Assembly: GCF_901709675.1 (NCBI RefSeq) | Contig: NC_051098.1 | Location: 10,233,000-10,296,999, forward strand | Length of the DNA: 64,000 nucleotides | Origin: Syngnathus acus | Taxonomy: Eukaryota > Chordata > Actinopteri > Syngnathiformes > Syngnathidae | Reading direction: 5' to 3' | Part shown: in pieces, positions 28,262 to 40,976 of the stretch | Numbering within the stretch: the stretch's first letter is position 1 | Layout of the letters: each line of letters starts with the position of its first letter | Translations under genes and position numbers: made by a program | The notes under the pieces: model-generated | Seen by the model: the letters and a program-made list of their open reading frames with translations, nothing else | The model's database searches: none | What the model was told of the DNA's origin: nothing

Positions 28262-28475
28262 TGAGTAGCACAGCGACCAAGACTGCCTCACAAGTCTGAG
28301 GTTTGAATCTCACCGTACCTGTTTGCTTGTTCTCCTTGTGTTCGCCTAAGGTTCTTGGGGTAGTATTACTTTCATATACTGTAGCTTTCTCATGCATGTT
28401 AGATTAAATTAAATCTCTGAAAGTGTGAATATGAGTGTGAATGATTTTGTCTATATGTGCCTTGCCATTGAGAAG
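28262..28475 (+). repeat. Degenerate dispersed fish repeat
   Basis: The order gtagcacagcgaccaagac, tttgaatctcaccg, gtttgcttgttctccttgtg, then tgtgaatatgagtgtgaatg and tatgtgccttgccattg follows a familiar teleost interspersed repeat. In that family a tRNA-like 5' part precedes a conserved body. This copy is highly mutated and truncated. Its family name was not verified. Confidence 0.6.
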
Positions 28476-29893
28476 CAGAGGTGGAGAACTTGAGTCACAT
28501 GACTTGACTTGAATAAGACAGCATTTGCAAATTTTAGGTCTTGCTTGGATAAAGCTTATGAAAGCCTTCACACGATGTCGACGTTTGATTTCAAAATCTG
28601 AATTTTTAAGGTTGTGCTTGAAAGAAAAGTTTGTCTTGCAGATGGCAAACCTGGAAATGGAAAAGAGACAACATTGACTTCTAACTTCATCAAAGTTAGC
28701 TTAGCTATTAACTTACCGTCGCTTCACATCAGTTATGAATTTGATTGAGATGCGCAAGACGGAAAGTGTAAACTACCACACACAAGGAAAATTCTCATGT
28801 TTGAATAACAACCAAATGTTTTTATAAACACCTCTGCAAAGCTTAGCACTTTCCTACCTCTCGCCTCTATTTTCTTTTTTTTTTTTAAAGCTTTATCTTC
28901 CAGTGTGCCTATTTCTTGCGTGTAGCAGTTACAGTGGAATTGCAGAATATTCTCTGTCTGACACAAGCGTTATCTCCCCCGAAGCAGTCAGCGCAAATGT
29001 TCTCGGGGGGGAAGGACAAGAGAGTAAGGGGGGGAAGAGTGCAAGTGATTGAAACGCAGAAGCCAATGTCATATGAAAGCCTTCTGGGTGCTAGAAACCG
29101 AAGGGGAGAGCAATATGATTTTAAAGCAAATCATTAAAAAAAAAAGCACAAAGGGGTAGAAATGGTCAAATCAATACAAACATAAGACAGGATGAACTGA
29201 GAATCAATCCTAAAAGTGGACAAATGATGTAAAGGTGTTGTCGTAAAAAATGCACTGGTGTGTTTAGGTCAGATAAAAGGACCCTTCCTGAGCAGCCAGC
29301 ATGCACGCGTGATTGAACACCGATGAAAGCTCAGAGATATTCTCGGTGCCTCTCGACTGGTCAGGATGAGTTCACCTCGGTTTGCTGGCTGATAAACAAA
29401 CCAACAAAAACAAGTGAAGGTATTCTCGTGCAATGTTAGACAGAAAATCTACCCTAAAATGAATATTTTTAAAACCAGTCTATTTAGTGTCTGTTGCTAA
29501 GCATTGGAAGGTGTTATTGGTCAATCATTCAGGGACCATGAAATAAAAAAACATGCAGAACAGCTTTGACGGAAAATATTTCTGGTGTATGAAGGGATGG
29601 AAATAATCATTTGATTAATACCGTGTTAAGAATTCTCGGCATTGAAACAAAACATTTGGACAGCATGGATCTTCCATCCCTTCAAAATATACAACAGCAC
29701 TGTACTAATTATAGATGATATTTTTTTCCGTAGTTACTAAATGGAAAATTAATGAATGATGGGAAACTGGCATCTCGTGTAGCCCCTCTGATTAATATGT
29801 GATGGAAAGAGAAAAATAAGTACAGCTGGTATTAAGACCCCCTAACAAGCTCAACTTCTCTGAGTGGAAATCGATAAAAGAAAGGAAGAGGAG

Positions 29894-29912
29894 GGATGGA
29901 TGGATGGATGGA
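29894..29912. repeat. GGAT microsatellite
   Basis: About five GGAT units lie in intergenic DNA. Confidence 0.85.
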
Positions 29913-32900
29913 GGCAGAAGAAGAATGAATTGCCTGTGAGACAAGTGCTAATTGTAGATTAGTCACTCAGTGCCATGGGGTCGTCACGGTGTGTGTGCGC
30001 GCGTGTGTGTGCGTTTAAAGAGATTTATAAGGGTGAAACTTTGGATTTGCCCTTAATCGCTGTACAGTTTCATTAAACCTGATTGACGTGATGTGCAGCG
30101 CGCACATACAAGCAGTGCAGATGTTGACAGCTGTTGATGTAGTGATGTTAACAGGCTGGTGCACTTATCACATATTATGCATGAGAGTTTAAAAATAGCA
30201 CTGCATTTTTGTCAAAACATGGTCAGATTAACATAACGCCTCAAGATTCAAATATGTCCATTTCAATTTGGTCACTCAGTACCTCCACTTGACATGTTGT
30301 TTGTGCAAGACTCGGTTTGAATCTATATAGGTCATGAATTGCGTGTTGGTTAATGTTTTAATCCTGCTAGCAACATAACTAAAATGAACAAGAAAACAGC
30401 CATTTTTCCCTGATTTTTTTATTTTTTTTATTTATTTAGCTATGCAATATCCAATTTCTTAAACACATTTATAAATACGTAGTTCCCAGATAGCTAGCCT
30501 TTTCCATGCTCAAGTTGTTGTTCCGGTTGCGTCCTGCGGCAAATTTTGTGGTCTGACATAATTTGAAGAACTTACTGTAGACACATCACACATTGGCTCT
30601 TGCCGTTGGCATTTCTGTGACTGCTGAAATAGTCTTCTCATCAAGAGGCCCAGACGAGCTGGCACCACGTACCTGCTAACACAACGTTGACCCTGTCAAG
30701 CCCGATCAGACTTCTCCCTGCATGGGTCAGGACAAACCTTGCCATCCGCGTTTCGGGAATACAAAGTATATAAAGAGCCTCCGTTCACTAAAAGTGCAAT
30801 GCACATAATACCTTGTACCTCGGAAATTCAGTCCGATTGGGTTCAATACCACTAAATCTAACCCAAAATGATGTAACATGTTCCAAGCAGTGCCCAAACT
30901 GAACAGTAGGACTTTATGCTAGCACAAATTGCTGATGATGTATTCGAGGTGAGACATTTAGAAGTAGAGAATAAGGTGGCGATTCTTGGGGGGGGGTATG
31001 CAGTTCCTCGTATGCTCTCTGGGGCCACCTTTATCCCGCTGAGAACAAAGCAACATGAGTGTCACTGGAAAAAAATAGACCCTATGCTGATATATCCACA
31101 GGCTTTTTGTGTGCCTGTGTGTGCGTGCGTTTGTGTGACGTTGTCCACATGTCTGCGTAGTCCCATGTTACATAAGCTGTTTGGAAAAAGGACTGAACTC
31201 TAAACAGTGTAAGGGAAGGGCACTACTGTAGTATCAAAAGTACAATTTGAAAATAGCATCGATTGGATCTTTGGTCACATGCACATATGTGGTTGTGCTG
31301 TGGTTTCATATTCTATTCCCTTTACCAATCCTTTTTTTTTTTTTTAAATATTCACAGAATGTTCGACATTCCCACATAATCCTCTTTTCTCTCCTCATTT
31401 CCCTCATCTGCAAAATCACCAACGTCATCCTGCTCTCTTCAACCTCATTACTTGTTCAGCTCTCTCGCTCTCTCTCCAACACACACGCACACACACACGA
31501 ACGGTGAATTTGTCTATGGATGTTACTTTGCACTTAAAGGGGAAATTAAATCAATCTTTCTCTTTACAATAATATTTGCCCCCTTTCATCTAAACACGGT
31601 GTTCTTAATAATATTGATGTGTAACAGGTATTAAGAGACAGTAAAATAATGTGAAAAACTTGCCAGCCCTCAAATTCTCCAATTTGTCTTTTTTCTGAAG
31701 TAAGCAGTTAACCTTAGGCTTTATCTCTTATGTCACTAACATTGGACTGTGATAAAAATTACTACAACTAACCATTCACGTTTTTCCCTTTTTAATGTCC
31801 TCCCAGGTATCCCTTCTTTTTTTTTCATATGCTTTGGATTTATTGACCCTGACCCTTAATGACTTCAGTTAAAAGCTATGTTATTGTTGGCCAGAGTTTT
31901 AACGTGAACAAATAACGTTAAAATAACTAACAAGGCTCTTGTTCGTTGTGCCAGTGACGGCACGCCGAGCCAAACTGGAAAGTGAAGCTTTCATTTCATC
32001 AGCCCGCTGTCACACTGAGTGTTCTGGGCATGGAGCTGAAACAGAGACTGGACTGTGAATGGATCGCTGGATCCTGGTTTTGGGAAACTGCCTGACAGGC
32101 CTGACTGGCCCAATCATAGCAGAAAGAGTTTAACCTTCAGTCTATCTGTAAACTTTAGGACACCAAATTGGAAGAGGTCCTGTTTAAAACATCCATCAGA
32201 GAAGCAGCTGCAGCAAACTCTGTCCAGAAGGTGGTCAGCGCCTGTCACGTTGGCGGCCAAAGACCCAAAGCTGTTCCTAAGCTCCAACTCACCCTAGTAC
32301 AGAAGAACAGATGAGGCAAATGGAATGTTAAACTGCAAACTCACAACTTGCATGGTTTCTATCCAGCTGGTTAGGTTCACTGAAGACCCTAAATTTGTGA
32401 CGCAAGTGAGCTGGAGTCTGTCCTGACTGATTTTTGGGGACATTAATGGAAAATGGCTACCCTCCGTGTGTTGATACTTTGATTGATGGGTGATCTCATA
32501 ACTATCTTTCTGTTTGGCCAACATTTTCCGAGTAAAAAATCTTTGCCAAAGGTCATTGGTGCCAATAATTGAAAGTGAATCTTTTTGCATGTGTATTTAA
32601 AATCTCTGATAGCTCCTCACAAAACACAAATCCTAGAACACACAACTGACCATGTCATTTAAGTCTTATGTACTGAAGCAAATGAAATGTTGACTTTGAT
32701 TTGACGTTGAAGTGGTCCAATATTAAGATATAAGATTAAAATGAAATTATGTGGGATCGGCTTGACAATTTAAAAAAAGATTAAAGTTCCTGTGGTTGTT
32801 GAAATTCTACACCAGGATCTCTAATGTAATTAACATAATTGGACTGGAAGTTACTATCTCATCTTATGTGTGTTCTTAGGCTTGACATTCTGAAAATTAA

Positions 32901-33399
32901 ATTAAACACAAGTAAGAGTTATCACGACTTCAGAACAATCGTTTCAACTTCTGAGGTGAATGAGTGTGTTGCCGTAGCAACAACACAAGTTGACATACCC
33001 AACTGTCAACAGAATGACACACTCATCGGGTGATGCTGAAGATTGACAACGTCGTGCTTGGACAAGCGCTGTTAAATCGGCATGACAGTTGCAACAGTGG
33101 CAAAGATAATTATTGTTGTTACACGCTTCCATTGTTTTGGGAAGCTAATTACATCTGTTTAATTGCCAGTTAATAAATGACAACGAGGTTCTCAAACATC
33201 GTTTGAAGAGAAACAGTTTAGAGAATTAAAAACATGATTTGACTGACATCACTGACGTAATTATGACTAAACAAGTGGCTGGCAAATGCATGAGCATGAC
33301 ATGATCAGGAAATCTACATTTAAATAGTTTTCGTTGGCCGTATTATTAATAACATTGCTGTATTTAGAAAATTGCTTTCATATAAAGAAATTAAAGCAA

Positions 33400-33850
33400 C
33401 GTTTTATGTGGCACATCTCCCGCAACTTTTCCTGCCAGCAGTGCTGTACAATAAACAAACCAGACACATTAACAGAGAAATCCAATAAATGAAAGAAAAA
33501 TGGATAAGACCAATAAAACGTAATGCAATAAAAACACACGCAATGAAACGACCTAATAAAACAAAACAAGCTCAGTTTGTGTTAGAGGTGATTCTCAAGA
33601 AGGCATTTAACCTTTTGTAGGGTCAATGTGGATTGAATATTAAAAGGAAGAATGTTCCAGAAACAAAACAGGGACTACCATAGAAAAGCTTTTGCATCTC
33701 GTCTGGGTTTTTGGAAAGCAGTGTGCTGTGTGGGCCTTTTGATTTTGGCTCAACAGCTCAGATATGCATGAGTAAGAAAAGGCCATACCGTTAAGATATT
33801 TAAAGACGGATCAAAACGTCATCGAAAGTCTTTGAGTGGCACAGAGGTTT
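33400..33850. repeat. Degenerate dispersed fish repeat
   Basis: The stretch contains gtgctgtacaataaac, then A-rich aataaaacgtaatgcaataa, then ggaagaatgttccagaaac and ccatagaaaagcttttgc. This order is that of an old teleost interspersed repeat, and the fragment at 13994 looks like the start of the same family. It is too decayed to set boundaries, and the family was not verified. Confidence 0.45.
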
Positions 33851-33984
33851 TAAAAGTGGCGATGAGGAGACGACTGAGTCAACCACTTGGTGTCGAGTAA
33901 GCTTAGCTTGATGGTGAAGATCACAGCAGTCAGTGCAGGATGTGCGAGGCGTGATGCTCAGTTTTTTGGTGAGAAACTCAGGGA

Positions 33985-34095
33985 CGGGCTGACCTCTGCG
34001 TTAAGTATCCTGCAATTGACTGGTAACCGTTTGTCAACTAGGATAGGCTGCAGATTACTTTTAACCCAATGGGGTCAAGCGCTATAAAAAATGGA
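33985..34095 (+). repeat. 3' end of dispersed fish repeat
   Basis: The order gcaattgactggtaaccg, ctaggataggctgcag, tcaagcgctataaaaaatgg matches the tail of the same common teleost family as the fragment at 28262. A reverse-oriented copy of the tail lies at 51962. Confidence 0.65.
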
Positions 34096-37000
34096 TTGTG
34101 ACGATAGCGAGATGTTGCGCAACACTGTGACATAAGCGTGTAGTACTCAATTGACATTGAGTCACATGTTGCCACAATTTAGTTTTTTTATAGTCATACC
34201 TAGAATGTCCACTTAACCTTTTCTTTTTGCTATTATTTGTAAAACCATCTGTGGTGTTTTGGAAGAAGTCCACCAACTTCTCTTTGACGACAAATCCACA
34301 TGCAGAATCAGTTCTACAGTCAGTCTACAGCACGGATTATTTAATATTAGGCCACACAGATAGATTGAGATTTTTTTGCACTTATTTTTGTAGCAGACCA
34401 AAAATGTTCCAATTGGGTAGGTGTGACAGTACACCACCACACACCTTCAATGAATGGTTGGAGGTCCACAAAAAAAGTGACGACCGTGAACCTTTCCCTA
34501 ACGGAAAAGAGGTTGGGGATGGCAGAATGGTATACATGGCCTCAACCCTGAAAAAAAAAAAAAAAACTCATGATACATGTGATATTATCTACACAGTGTA
34601 AAAAAAACAGGCTTGAAGAAATGTTGTCATTGTTGGCTAGCATGCATGACTAACTACGGTCAGCTGCCTTGGTCCTGACTTAAAACACAGCAGGTTTTGT
34701 TGGAGGAAAGTTTTCCACAACACAGCTTCAGGAAAGTTTCCATTTCAAACGAACTAATTGTAGCGACCACATCATTTTACCTTTCCCGAGGTCTCCCAAA
34801 CAAACCATTCAGTTTATACTTGCGACTCTTTAATCCAAAGCGACTAATGGGCCTGGCTGAGATCTTGATTGATTGTCTCTCAGCATATACATACCACTGT
34901 ACGTGACTGCCCAAACAATTTACTTCAATTACTGTACTTTGTGGAATAATTATAGACAGTTATATCAACATACTAAAGCCTCAGTGGAATGTATTATTTA
35001 TTTATAAAAAAAATGCAAGATTTGAAATAACACTTTGGTTCTAAATCATACAGAGAGATGCAGGAAAATGCACACAAACAGAAATATGACCAATAGTGTG
35101 ATGAAATTGATTTAAACCGGATGAGCTGGAGAATTTCACACAGCCAGGAGAGCTTTACTGAGGGATAGGCACATGGAAGGGAGCTAGGCAGTGGCGATTC
35201 CAGGATCAGAGGTTTAGGGGAGCTGAGGAAAACCCAGGAAAGATGTATATATATTTTTCATACGTCCAGGGGAGTTGCGAGGGATTGGGCGGAACAAACC
35301 GTTTTTGAGGCGAGGTGGATGCTGCATTTTTGTTCTTTAGATATTACATTTCAACTAAGACCTGTACGGTGATATATATTTCTGTCTTGTGTAAAAAGAT
35401 GCACCCAAAAAAATATTAATGATAAAATCAATTTTTTTTTAAAAATGGCTTTAAGGTATTCCAAACATGGAATTTTTTTGGGAGAAATCACACTAATAAA
35501 TTCACCAGAAACAAGTAAAGATGCCTGAGATTGAGTTGATGTTGTGTTGAGGTAGCAGTGAGATGTGCATATGTGGAAAAAGGAGAAAGCAACGAGGATA
35601 ATAGCTTACAAGCCTTTAACACCCAACAGGGATTCAACAGAGCCCAGGCACTGAAAGGAGGAAATTAAGATAAAGAGGGCTCGATACACGCACTGAGAAG
35701 TGTCTAAAAGGCACAACGTGTAACTGGAGAGACAAAAGCTGGTTTTTGTTTATTTTTCAAGCCACAGTATTCTGGGAGGCTGCATTATGTGTCTTTTTAT
35801 TTGGTTTTATCAGTGCATATTTCATAATTAATATGTTTATTTTTATGCAGTAGTTTTGCTGGTTGTAGCACTTACAGAAGGGTTTAATGATATGTTGTCC
35901 CTCTCTAGTTATTATAATTTATCCTGAAAATCCGGCCTTCACACTTAGACTGGTTGCCAGCCAATCACAGGGGCTTTGTTTTTCTTTTTCATCTTGTCTG
36001 AATCAAACACTAACCTCAAGTAGGTGAGAGCCGATATATGCGTATGTTGGCAAACAGAAGAGGGTAAATGTGGCAATATGAGTATAAAAGGCTTGACAGC
36101 GCAGCCAGCTTTGCCTCATTTGGCCTCTTGTGTGTAATTGGAAGCACTTCCAACTGAAGGACAGGTACAGACAATTATTCATTTCACCAACAACTCTGAA
36201 GTCGCTCTAATTGGCTGAGTTTTTAAATCTGTATTCCAGAATATTTACAACCCACGCTGTCGCTCTAACCACAGTCTGTCGACGAACGATATCTGTAATG
36301 AATATTCTGTAGAGGAAAGCTCGCAAGCCATCAGGTAATACTTTTTGAATGATTCATTGTCTAGTCAGTTTGTAGTTGTTAAACAATTTATGAAGGCTGC
36401 CTGTAAATGTCAGTAAGCACTGAAGACATTTGGATGTAATCAACTCAGGAGCTGATTTTAGAGCGACGCTCCAGGCGATCTCAATCTGCTAGTACGTGAC
36501 ACACTTTTGCTGTGCTGCAAAATTAAACAGCATTCATCTGTTATGATGAGGACATAAAACGAAATACGATTCGAACAGTCTGATCATGCAGGCTTGGTTT
36601 GGGGAACTGCAACCTATCCCAAGGTGGCGCCGGCTCAATTTTGGGGGCATATATTGAGACAGATAACCTTTCGCTTCATATGAGTGGTAATTAAAGCCAG
36701 GCGAGTGAACCAACTCAATTTCAAACATACGGCTCCACATTTGACCCTTTAATGGTTTTCAATCAATTTGATTCGGGAAATCATGAGTATCTCTATATTT
36801 AGTTCTAGGTAAAAAGAAATGGGAAAGGGGAAGCCTGCTCAGGCTCACGTAGATGTGCTCTTTTAGTTTCAGAGACATTTTAAGAGTGGAAATCAACAGC
36901 ATTTTGCAGGTCATCGTATGATTTACGAGACGAGGGATGCTTGAGGACAATCTGGAACAGCAGGAATGTCCCACCTCATAAAAATAAGCTTCACTGAACT

Positions 37001-37996
37001 TTATTGAAGCGCAGCGCTCAGACACTGCTGTCACACTATGTCGCCCGAGTTACTGGAAGGACCTTTATCCTTTTCTTGCATGTTCAGGCCGTATAAGGGT
37101 GTAGCGTTTCTATCCATAATGCATATCAAGCCATCCATTTTTTTTACCTTTTATTATTTTCAGAATTCAGGGTTTTTATTAGTTAGAGCCTATCTCGGCT
37201 GACTTCTGTGTATTTACATATATCTGATTTCTGAAACTTTTAGGGACATTTTTTTTAAAATTGATATAAGAAAAGATTTTCACCAGAAGGGTGAACAAGT
37301 AAGGAAAGAGACCCAATAAAAAAATTCCAATGAAAGTAACAAGTAATGCTCCACACATACTACATAAAAGACACCATAGCACTCCGTCTATTATTGTATG
37401 ACTTAAGTATTCTGGAGCAGGAGAAATGAGACTCAGCCTGCAGAGGTAAAACGTGTAGCATTATTCCAAATAATGTTCTCCAGGTTGCCATAACGACTGA
37501 ATACGGAGTGCCAGACTGAGAGCCTAAAAAAAATAAAAAATCCAATTGAAGACAGTTACAATTTGAGTCAGACAGAAATAGTATCAAAAGTGCTAAGAAT
37601 GGTAAGATTTACTTAATCAAAGGTGTTAAGGGCTGTGTGAAAGATGACGGCACATGCAAAGTCATAACTAAATGGTGATTTAATAAAGCTAATAATTTTA
37701 ACATCCCGTGTGGAGAGAACTTAACAAAGGCAGGAGGTAATCACCAGTGAAACTCTGAGAAAACTTAATTTAAACACAGCAGGGCTTTTGCGCCAATGGG
37801 CAATGTGTGTTCCAGTCCAGCTAATTCCTCCTGTGCTTAGCAGATATGGAACTTGGCATCTACTAGATCAGAGTGAGTGTGAGCGTGAAATCAGGTGAAT
37901 GTAAACGAAGGCACAGTACACAATTAACTGGTCGTGGATGACGTCATTCCCCTCTGGGAGGCAGTTGGTATTATGGCAGTCACGCAATGAAACTAC

Positions 37997-38390
37997 CGTA
38001 TTTTCCGGACTATAAGGCGCACCTAAAAACCTTAAATTTTCTCAAAAGCCGACAGTGCGCCTTATAGTCTGGTGCGCCTTATATATGGACCAAATTCCTA
38101 AATTTAAACTGGCCCAAAGCATTGTGTCATGAAATCAATCATAAGTGGCCCGCTGAAGACTATGAATCATGAATCAAAAAAGACTATGGATCATTATTTT
38201 GTGATTATTAAGTAATTTGTTGCGTCTGACGTTGAAATAAAAAAGATAAAATGGAGAATGATTTGATTTGGATTAAAAATTTGACATGATGCATTAATGG
38301 TGCGCCTTATAGTCCGGTGCGCCTTATATAAGGACAAAGTTTTAAAATGGGCCATTCATTGAAGGTGTGCCTTATAGTCCGGAAAATACG
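37997..38390. mobile_element. MITE with TIR starting CGTATTTTCCGGACTATAAG
   Basis: This 394-bp element has terminal inverted repeats of about 27 bp with one mismatch: the left end reads cgtattttccggactataag and the right end cttatagtccggaaaatacg. Just inside each end lie repeated ggtgcgccttata motifs. No transposase is encoded. This terminal sequence is very common in fish genomes. The superfamily is left open because the target duplication is not clear. Confidence 0.85.
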
Positions 38391-40639
38391 CTAAGTGTTG
38401 TATTAATGGAGGCTTTCATTGAGCCAGATTCAATAATGTTTTGTTGGACCAAAAAAAAAATATTCTCTTTAAATTGTCTCCTTGATTGAGCTCCTAAGAT
38501 TTTAATCATTGAATAAAGACAATCACTTAAGTAACTTTGAAGCCCTTCTTTCATGAAGCCTAAAATCACGCCAACATCCTCATTGTATCTGGATTTGGCT
38601 TTGAAGCCTTTCCAGTTCTTTTTACACGCACGCACTCGCCCACTTGCTGTGAAAGAGATGAAGGGAAGAGAGGAATTGTATTTGTTTCACACCTCGGTAG
38701 ACTTGTGCCAATTGTTTTTTTTTTATAAGTCTTTCTGTTCTCTTTTTAAGAAGAACTTTTATTCTGATCTTGTTTTTGGAGTTGTTCAGGTATTTCTCAG
38801 TTACATCTTTTAATGTCATCTGGGAAACATGCAATTTGATTTATTTAGATAATGATTCGACTCTCCTCCAGACTCAACAATTTAAAAATAACCACACGGT
38901 CTGCTGCACCCTAAATGAAGCGTGTCGAATAATTACACTTAACACAGGAATTAGAGTTGTAAGAAACTAGAATCGCAAGTTTATTCTCAGACGCGCTAAC
39001 AGTGTCTTCTGAGACCTTGTGTGAATTCAAACATGTCCACGCTTTGCTCACTGACAAGAAAAATCCAAAACACACCCACAGCCATCTGTGATTTTTGTTA
39101 GTTCGGGAAATTGGGCAATAGGTATTAATTTCTCTGTCCAATAGCTCTCATCGAACATTTTGTTTATTATTTCCAACTCTGACGGGAAATATGAGACCAT
39201 AGAAGACATGGGAAAATGGGAATAAAATAAAAGGTCTGCTATAAACATCCCGTTATTCATTTGACAGACGCTGAACAACGGCGACATTATCGGGAAACCT
39301 TAGTTCAGGTGTTTGCAATTACGGCTCATTAGCTGATCGCTCAGGGAGAAGTTTGGTGGAGCAATGCGGGGAACTCGTGGGGGATCCCATCATACCGAGA
39401 AGATGATTAGGAGGAGGATGATGATGAACAGATGCAACAGAACTAACTTAAGGCAGACAGAGATGCCATTCAAGCAATGTTTGAACATCAGGATGTGCTA
39501 GAGGTCTAATCGGAGGAGTAATTGGAAATGCACAGAATAGCAAATCTATCGGAAATGGTATTAGAAGAAGCAACCGCATAATATAGTGTCAACAAAACAT
39601 TGCTTTGTTCGTCAGATCAATATTTTTAGTCTCCAAGAAAATAGTGCATCTGATCATAATTTTAGTCCAAGACATACAAACATAGCCATTCGGAATAAAA
39701 TCTTGATAGGAATTGGCTTGATCCAGTCAGAATATTCGTAACGGGATGGGTGTGTACATGAAGTGTTTTTATTCCGACCAAACTTTTAAATCTGAATTAA
39801 TGCGTCCATGGAAATGTAACCAATGTCTTATGACTGATGAGCTATTTTTCGAACAGCCCAGCGGGGTACTCGTGTCACATGCTCCTCACCGGCTACTGGG
39901 CACGCTGGTGACCCCTGGGTCTCCTAGACCTAGACAGTTAGTAATTGTGTACTGACCCCTCGAGTATGTCATGCCCCGAGATATGCTTTTGCATATTCAA
40001 ACTCATTTGAGACCATGTAACATTTCTCTGCAGCACAAAAGAAAACTAGCAAAGGTGCAAATGCAAGTTCAAAGCTATGACAATTTTCGCTTTATTATTT
40101 TTTCTCTATGCAGTTGTGTTCACTAATAATTTGCCCTGAAATGCACTTTGAACACGTAAACATTGTGTAGTCCAGGTTGATAATATTCAACAATATTTAA
40201 GTTGAACATATTTTTGAACAAGATCTATATTTCCATTGTTCTCATATAACCATATTTAAAAATGGGAAATGCGTATCCCACGGTGACTTTGGGAACCAAT
40301 GTTTTAGTTTTAGAGTTTATTTTTCCAAAACAGTCAGCATGGAAGAGGCTGTCTTGTAAATGTGCGTTTGTGCTTTGGAGAGCCCGTAAAAAGGACCACG
40401 GCCTGTTTATACTGCATAATTGACACACTCATGTATGAGTCAAGTGCAACATGTGGTTTAATGAAAAGCTGCTGGCAGGACCTGATAAGACATTTGTCTG
40501 TGTGGGGATTGCAGAAGCTTGGAATTGTCACAGTTGAAAACTCCGTGCAAGAAAAAAATCAAAGACGCGCTTGTCTGCCTGTGCGTGGCAGCTTGTTTTT
40601 ATTCCAGCACAATTGACAGTGGGTGCAGGGTGGTTGACG

Positions 40640-40917
40640 CTTCCATGCTGCCGTGAACGTCTCTCCCTATCTCTGCCTCCCTCTCTCGCTCTTTCTCTCT
40701 CTCTCTCGCTTCATGTCCTCGTGCACAAGCGCTCAAATATTAGTTACCCGGTCCCGACTAAGCCTGCGTTCTCCGGCAGAAGAGGTGGACAGCGACGAGG
40801 AGGCGATCAAGCGAGGAAGACACACAAACACATCGTCCAGCGTCCCTCCATCCTCCTCTTCGCCCTCCACGACTGCAGCTGTTTTGGGTCAAGCGGGGTG
40901 GCGAGGCAGGATGCGCC
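40640..40917 (+). promoter_or_regulatory. PDE2A: PDE2A promoter / 5' UTR region
   Basis: A CT-rich tract (about 40662-40711) is followed by a CpG-containing stretch up to the PDE2A start codon. I see no TATA box. A possible acceptor (gttctccggcag, ending at 40779) would allow the coding exon to begin at 40780 after an upstream non-coding exon. The transcription start cannot be fixed from sequence. Confidence 0.45.
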
Positions 40918-40955
40918 ATGGGACAAGCGTGCGGACACGCGCTGCTCTGCCGTAG
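40911..40955 (+). CDS. Upstream ORF overlapping the PDE2A start
   Basis: An ATG at 40911, seven bases before the PDE2A start and in another frame, opens a 14-codon frame that stops with TAG at 40953-40955, inside the PDE2A coding exon. Its context has A at -3 and C at +4, weaker than the PDE2A start. If it lies in the mature 5' UTR it could lower PDE2A translation (inference). Confidence 0.4.
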   Translation: MRHGTSVRTRAALP

Positions 40956-40976
40956 CCAACCGCCGTCCACCGACAT
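40918..40976 (+). CDS. PDE2A: PDE2A first coding exon (membrane-anchored N-terminus)
   Basis: PDE2A is the cGMP-stimulated phosphodiesterase that hydrolyses cAMP and cGMP. This exon encodes MGQACGHALLCRSQPPSTD and stops in phase 2 before a consensus donor gtaagt. Mammalian PDE2A3 begins MGQACGHSILCRSQ. Gly2 is a myristoylation site and Cys5 and Cys11 are palmitoylation candidates, so the enzyme is expected at membranes, including synaptic and mitochondrial ones. The start has a strong context (gccATGG). The gene lies downstream of ARAP1 on the same strand, as in human. The regulatory GAF-A/GAF-B and catalytic domains are not in the window. Confidence 0.92.

Larger units (their letters stand above)
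24386..40600. other. Intergenic region between ARAP1 and PDE2A
   Basis: I find no gene with support in these 16 kb on either strand. Open frames are short and low in information. Contents are a CA run at 24515, degenerate repeat fragments near 28262, 33400 and 33985, a GGAT microsatellite at 29894, a short unexplained open frame at 32159, and a MITE at 37997. The rest appears as unique A+T-rich sequence. Confidence 0.75.

Noticed and set aside
30916-31203. 95-codon open frame in the intergenic region
   Set aside because: The C-terminal half is translated GT-rich sequence (VPVCACVCV), and nothing recognisable remains.
35190-35300. Sequence starting cagtggcgattcc that resembles the start of another hAT-like repeat
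   Set aside because: No matching right end or target duplication could be found nearby.
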